Below are positions 7,001 through 7,565 of a stretch of 7,565 nt of DNA, one piece after another. Both the position numbers and the translations under genes were made by a program. The stretch's first letter is position 1. Each line of letters starts with the position of its first letter. Source of the stretch: an uncultured Blautia sp. GTDB lineage: Bacteria > Bacillota > Clostridia > Lachnospirales > Lachnospiraceae. The notes under the pieces are model-generated. The model saw only the letters and a program-made list of their open reading frames with translations, was not told where the DNA came from and did no database searches. The stretch lies in NCBI GenBank assembly GCA_934437695.1, contig CAKSAW010000054.1:1-7565 (forward strand), written 5' to 3'.

Positions 7001-7565
7001 TTGCCCTGGAAACAGATTCATACAGTGTTCCTTTTCCCAGCACACACTGATAAGTAGCATCACCCTGGTTTTTTACCATAGCATATCCTGCCTTCAGGTC
7101 CGGATCCAGTTCATGCACATCCAGATAGTCATCAATATAGCCAAGTGATATCTCTGTACCCAGAACCCCATAGATCGTTCCATCGCAGACCAGAGGCTGT
7201 GAATATGTGATCATATAATGGCTGTCCATAGCATTCCCTTCCAGAACAAAGGGTGATGACCAGTATCCAAGGTTTACCATATCCACATCCGGATAAGTTA
7301 TTCCGGCTTCATATGGTATATAATAGAAATCATCTGCACTGCGTTTTCCATTTCCTGCCAGATGGAAATTCCGGCTCCACTGATTATCCAGGGAAATTCC
7401 GGCTTCCACAGAAAGGGTCTTGTTTCCTCTCTCCATGAGAATATCTGTATTTGATTCTGTTTTTCTTGAAGGATCTAAATCTCTAATAAAGAATCCGCAG
7501 TAATCAGCAGCTTCTTCCACAGGAGTATCATTGGCCAGGACAAGGAAACCTCCGGATACATTTCT
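4023..7565 (-). CDS. Hybrid sensor histidine kinase, amino terminus cut by the window edge (dCache-TM-HAMP-PAS-GGDEF-like-GAF-HisKA-HATPase-REC)
   Basis: A large membrane kinase; 1180 residues are visible. The frame is open to 7565, so the GTG at 7520 is an internal valine and the true start, with a first membrane helix, lies outside. Residues are numbered from that GTG. 1-235: dCache-like extracytoplasmic sensor. 241-262: membrane helix. 263-310: HAMP-like. 321-432: PAS. 446-600: degenerate GGDEF (DPVTGFYRR; Q477 replaces the metal aspartate; GSSEI at 522-526). 620-785: GAF-like, weakly assigned. HisKA: H803 in MSHEIRTPMNG. HATPase: N916/N920, DDGIGI (953-958), GTGLGLAI (983-990). REC: acidic E1048-D1049, phospho-acceptor D1095 in FMDIMMP, T1127, K1149. 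All residues needed for autophosphorylation and internal phosphorelay are present; no Hpt domain is seen. The ligand is unknown; dCache domains often bind small molecules such as amino acids. The gene precedes the phosphodiesterase on the same strand with a 200-base gap containing a terminator. Confidence 0.93.
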   Translation of the reverse strand, partial: RNVSGGFLVLANDTPVEEAADYCGFFIRDLDPSRKTESNTDILMERGNKTLSVEAGISLDNQWSRNFHLAGNGKRSADDFYYIPYEAGITYPDVDMVNLGYWSSPFVLEGNAMDSHYMITYSQPLVCDGTIYGVLGTEISLGYIDDYLDVHELDPDLKAGYAMVKNQGDATYQCVLGKGTLYESVSRASETFTLKKSSVRNLYLVDGVMVGNQKIYALTSPLNLYSNNVPYENTQWELCAFVTENSIFETGERLYGGIILVAVICALLGLVVVAVVVRRVLGPVYRLMDSVRGGVEGIRKFTPSGIQELDELHDVVENVTEAQKEVEDKLVAEKERYRLAIESSDDIFFTYRKQEQCLELVNTEEWDGVWDCSGQTDGFKFSYVHPLDRAQLEDAFKTTETNVKNEFRMKQGPGREYKWYRLSARVIRDEKGAITMISGYLHNISQQKERELEEIRKKTTDPVTGFYRREEGLRLIHEGRSLKSNGVLFLLQIQSFRKLNEQYGLTFGDILLEKLSEYFCCECEADGIEDRILLRAGSSEIAGWFPEKEEEQIQELLERVGDKFSHIIDKKVIRINFACGLVYADDVTGIQTVIRNAKISLMQARIKNTDIVRYEELSDKEKTGLPELTLGEVISIGDSEYMNLVSIALNLFDRAGSVKALLDLFAAKLQTHYTLTNLLITSYNQENMVNSLEYCWKVKGNLTDGDVLRCQEDEISGTADPALIDERNVICAMNDELYQKPMFAQFIRGASGIAMNMTDNGQYSGTIFFEGLSESLVENEAERKELKEIATVIQNRINQEKHDLSAQAKSEFLARMSHEIRTPMNGIIGMTEIALKDDQSQEKQVDCLRKIRGSSQYLLSLVNDILDMSKIESGKMQITESKVDFRKKLYDLHDLIGAKLTEKNMHYTEIICLQHSWFWVDELRVRQVLINILGNAIKYTDEGGHIRFEVTEMKLDEETSKVHFAVTDDGIGISPEDQQLVFQSFEQVSHQDGVYRQGTGLGLAISNRLVHMMGGSIRLESEPGKGSTFSFTLHLKWAEEEKQEVASEKAVLDLKGKRIMIAEDNELNQEIIQTILEDYGIVVEIAADGQIAVDMMKASAPGYYDMIFMDIMMPNLNGLDATRQIRRLSHPDSKTIPIVAMTANAFAEEKKQSAASGMNAHLSKPLSIEKLQETLIKFLQ

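Noticed and set aside
2195..7438. Several rightward open frames of 61-114 codons opposite the two signalling genes.
   Set aside because: Each lies antisense to a strongly supported coding region, with low-complexity serine- or cysteine-rich translations and no start signals.
4023..7520. Reading the kinase as a complete gene starting at the GTG at 7520.
   Set aside because: The frame continues without a stop to the window edge, no ribosome binding site precedes the GTG, and a dCache sensor needs a first membrane helix that is missing from the visible part.

Overview
The window looks like a chromosomal segment from a gut-type Gram-positive anaerobe of the Clostridia, most plausibly Lachnospiraceae. 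This placement is inferred from moderate GC content, strong AGGAGG-type ribosome binding sites, TTGAAA/TATAAT promoters, and large dCache-PAS-GGDEF-GAF hybrid kinases next to REC-GGDEF-EAL proteins. No marker gene fixes the genus.

Layout. Positions 1-349 are non-coding. They hold a good leftward promoter (25-54) for a gene beyond the left edge and a near-consensus rightward promoter (258-286) with a ribosome binding site for pgi. Positions 350-1933 (+) encode a complete glucose-6-phosphate isomerase, the only metabolic gene present. Positions 1934-2124 lie between convergent genes and carry a long A/T-rich hairpin (1995-2058) flanked by A and T runs, which reads as a shared bidirectional terminator. 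Positions 2125-3822 (-) encode a response regulator with REC, degenerate GGDEF and intact EAL domains, a predicted cyclic-di-GMP phosphodiesterase; its start should be the ATG at 3822, not the upstream GTG at 3843. Positions 3823-4022 form a 200-base leader or intergenic region with a candidate promoter, an 11-bp tandem repeat and a clear intrinsic terminator placed just before the phosphodiesterase ribosome binding site. From 4023 to the right edge (-) runs a very large hybrid sensor histidine kinase (dCache, membrane segment, HAMP, PAS, degenerate GGDEF, GAF-like, HisKA, HATPase, REC). Its reading frame stays open through position 7565, so its amino terminus lies outside the window.

How the parts may work together. 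The two leftward genes make a plausible signalling unit. A membrane kinase senses an extracellular ligand through its Cache domain and could phosphorylate its own receiver and/or that of the adjacent phosphodiesterase, linking the stimulus to cyclic-di-GMP breakdown. Adjacency and matching domain types support this; phosphotransfer itself is inference. pgi is transcribed towards them and appears functionally unrelated. No mobile element, CRISPR array, RNA gene or clearly novel system was seen. The most unusual points are the terminator inside the phosphodiesterase leader and the two differently degenerated GGDEF domains in neighbouring proteins.
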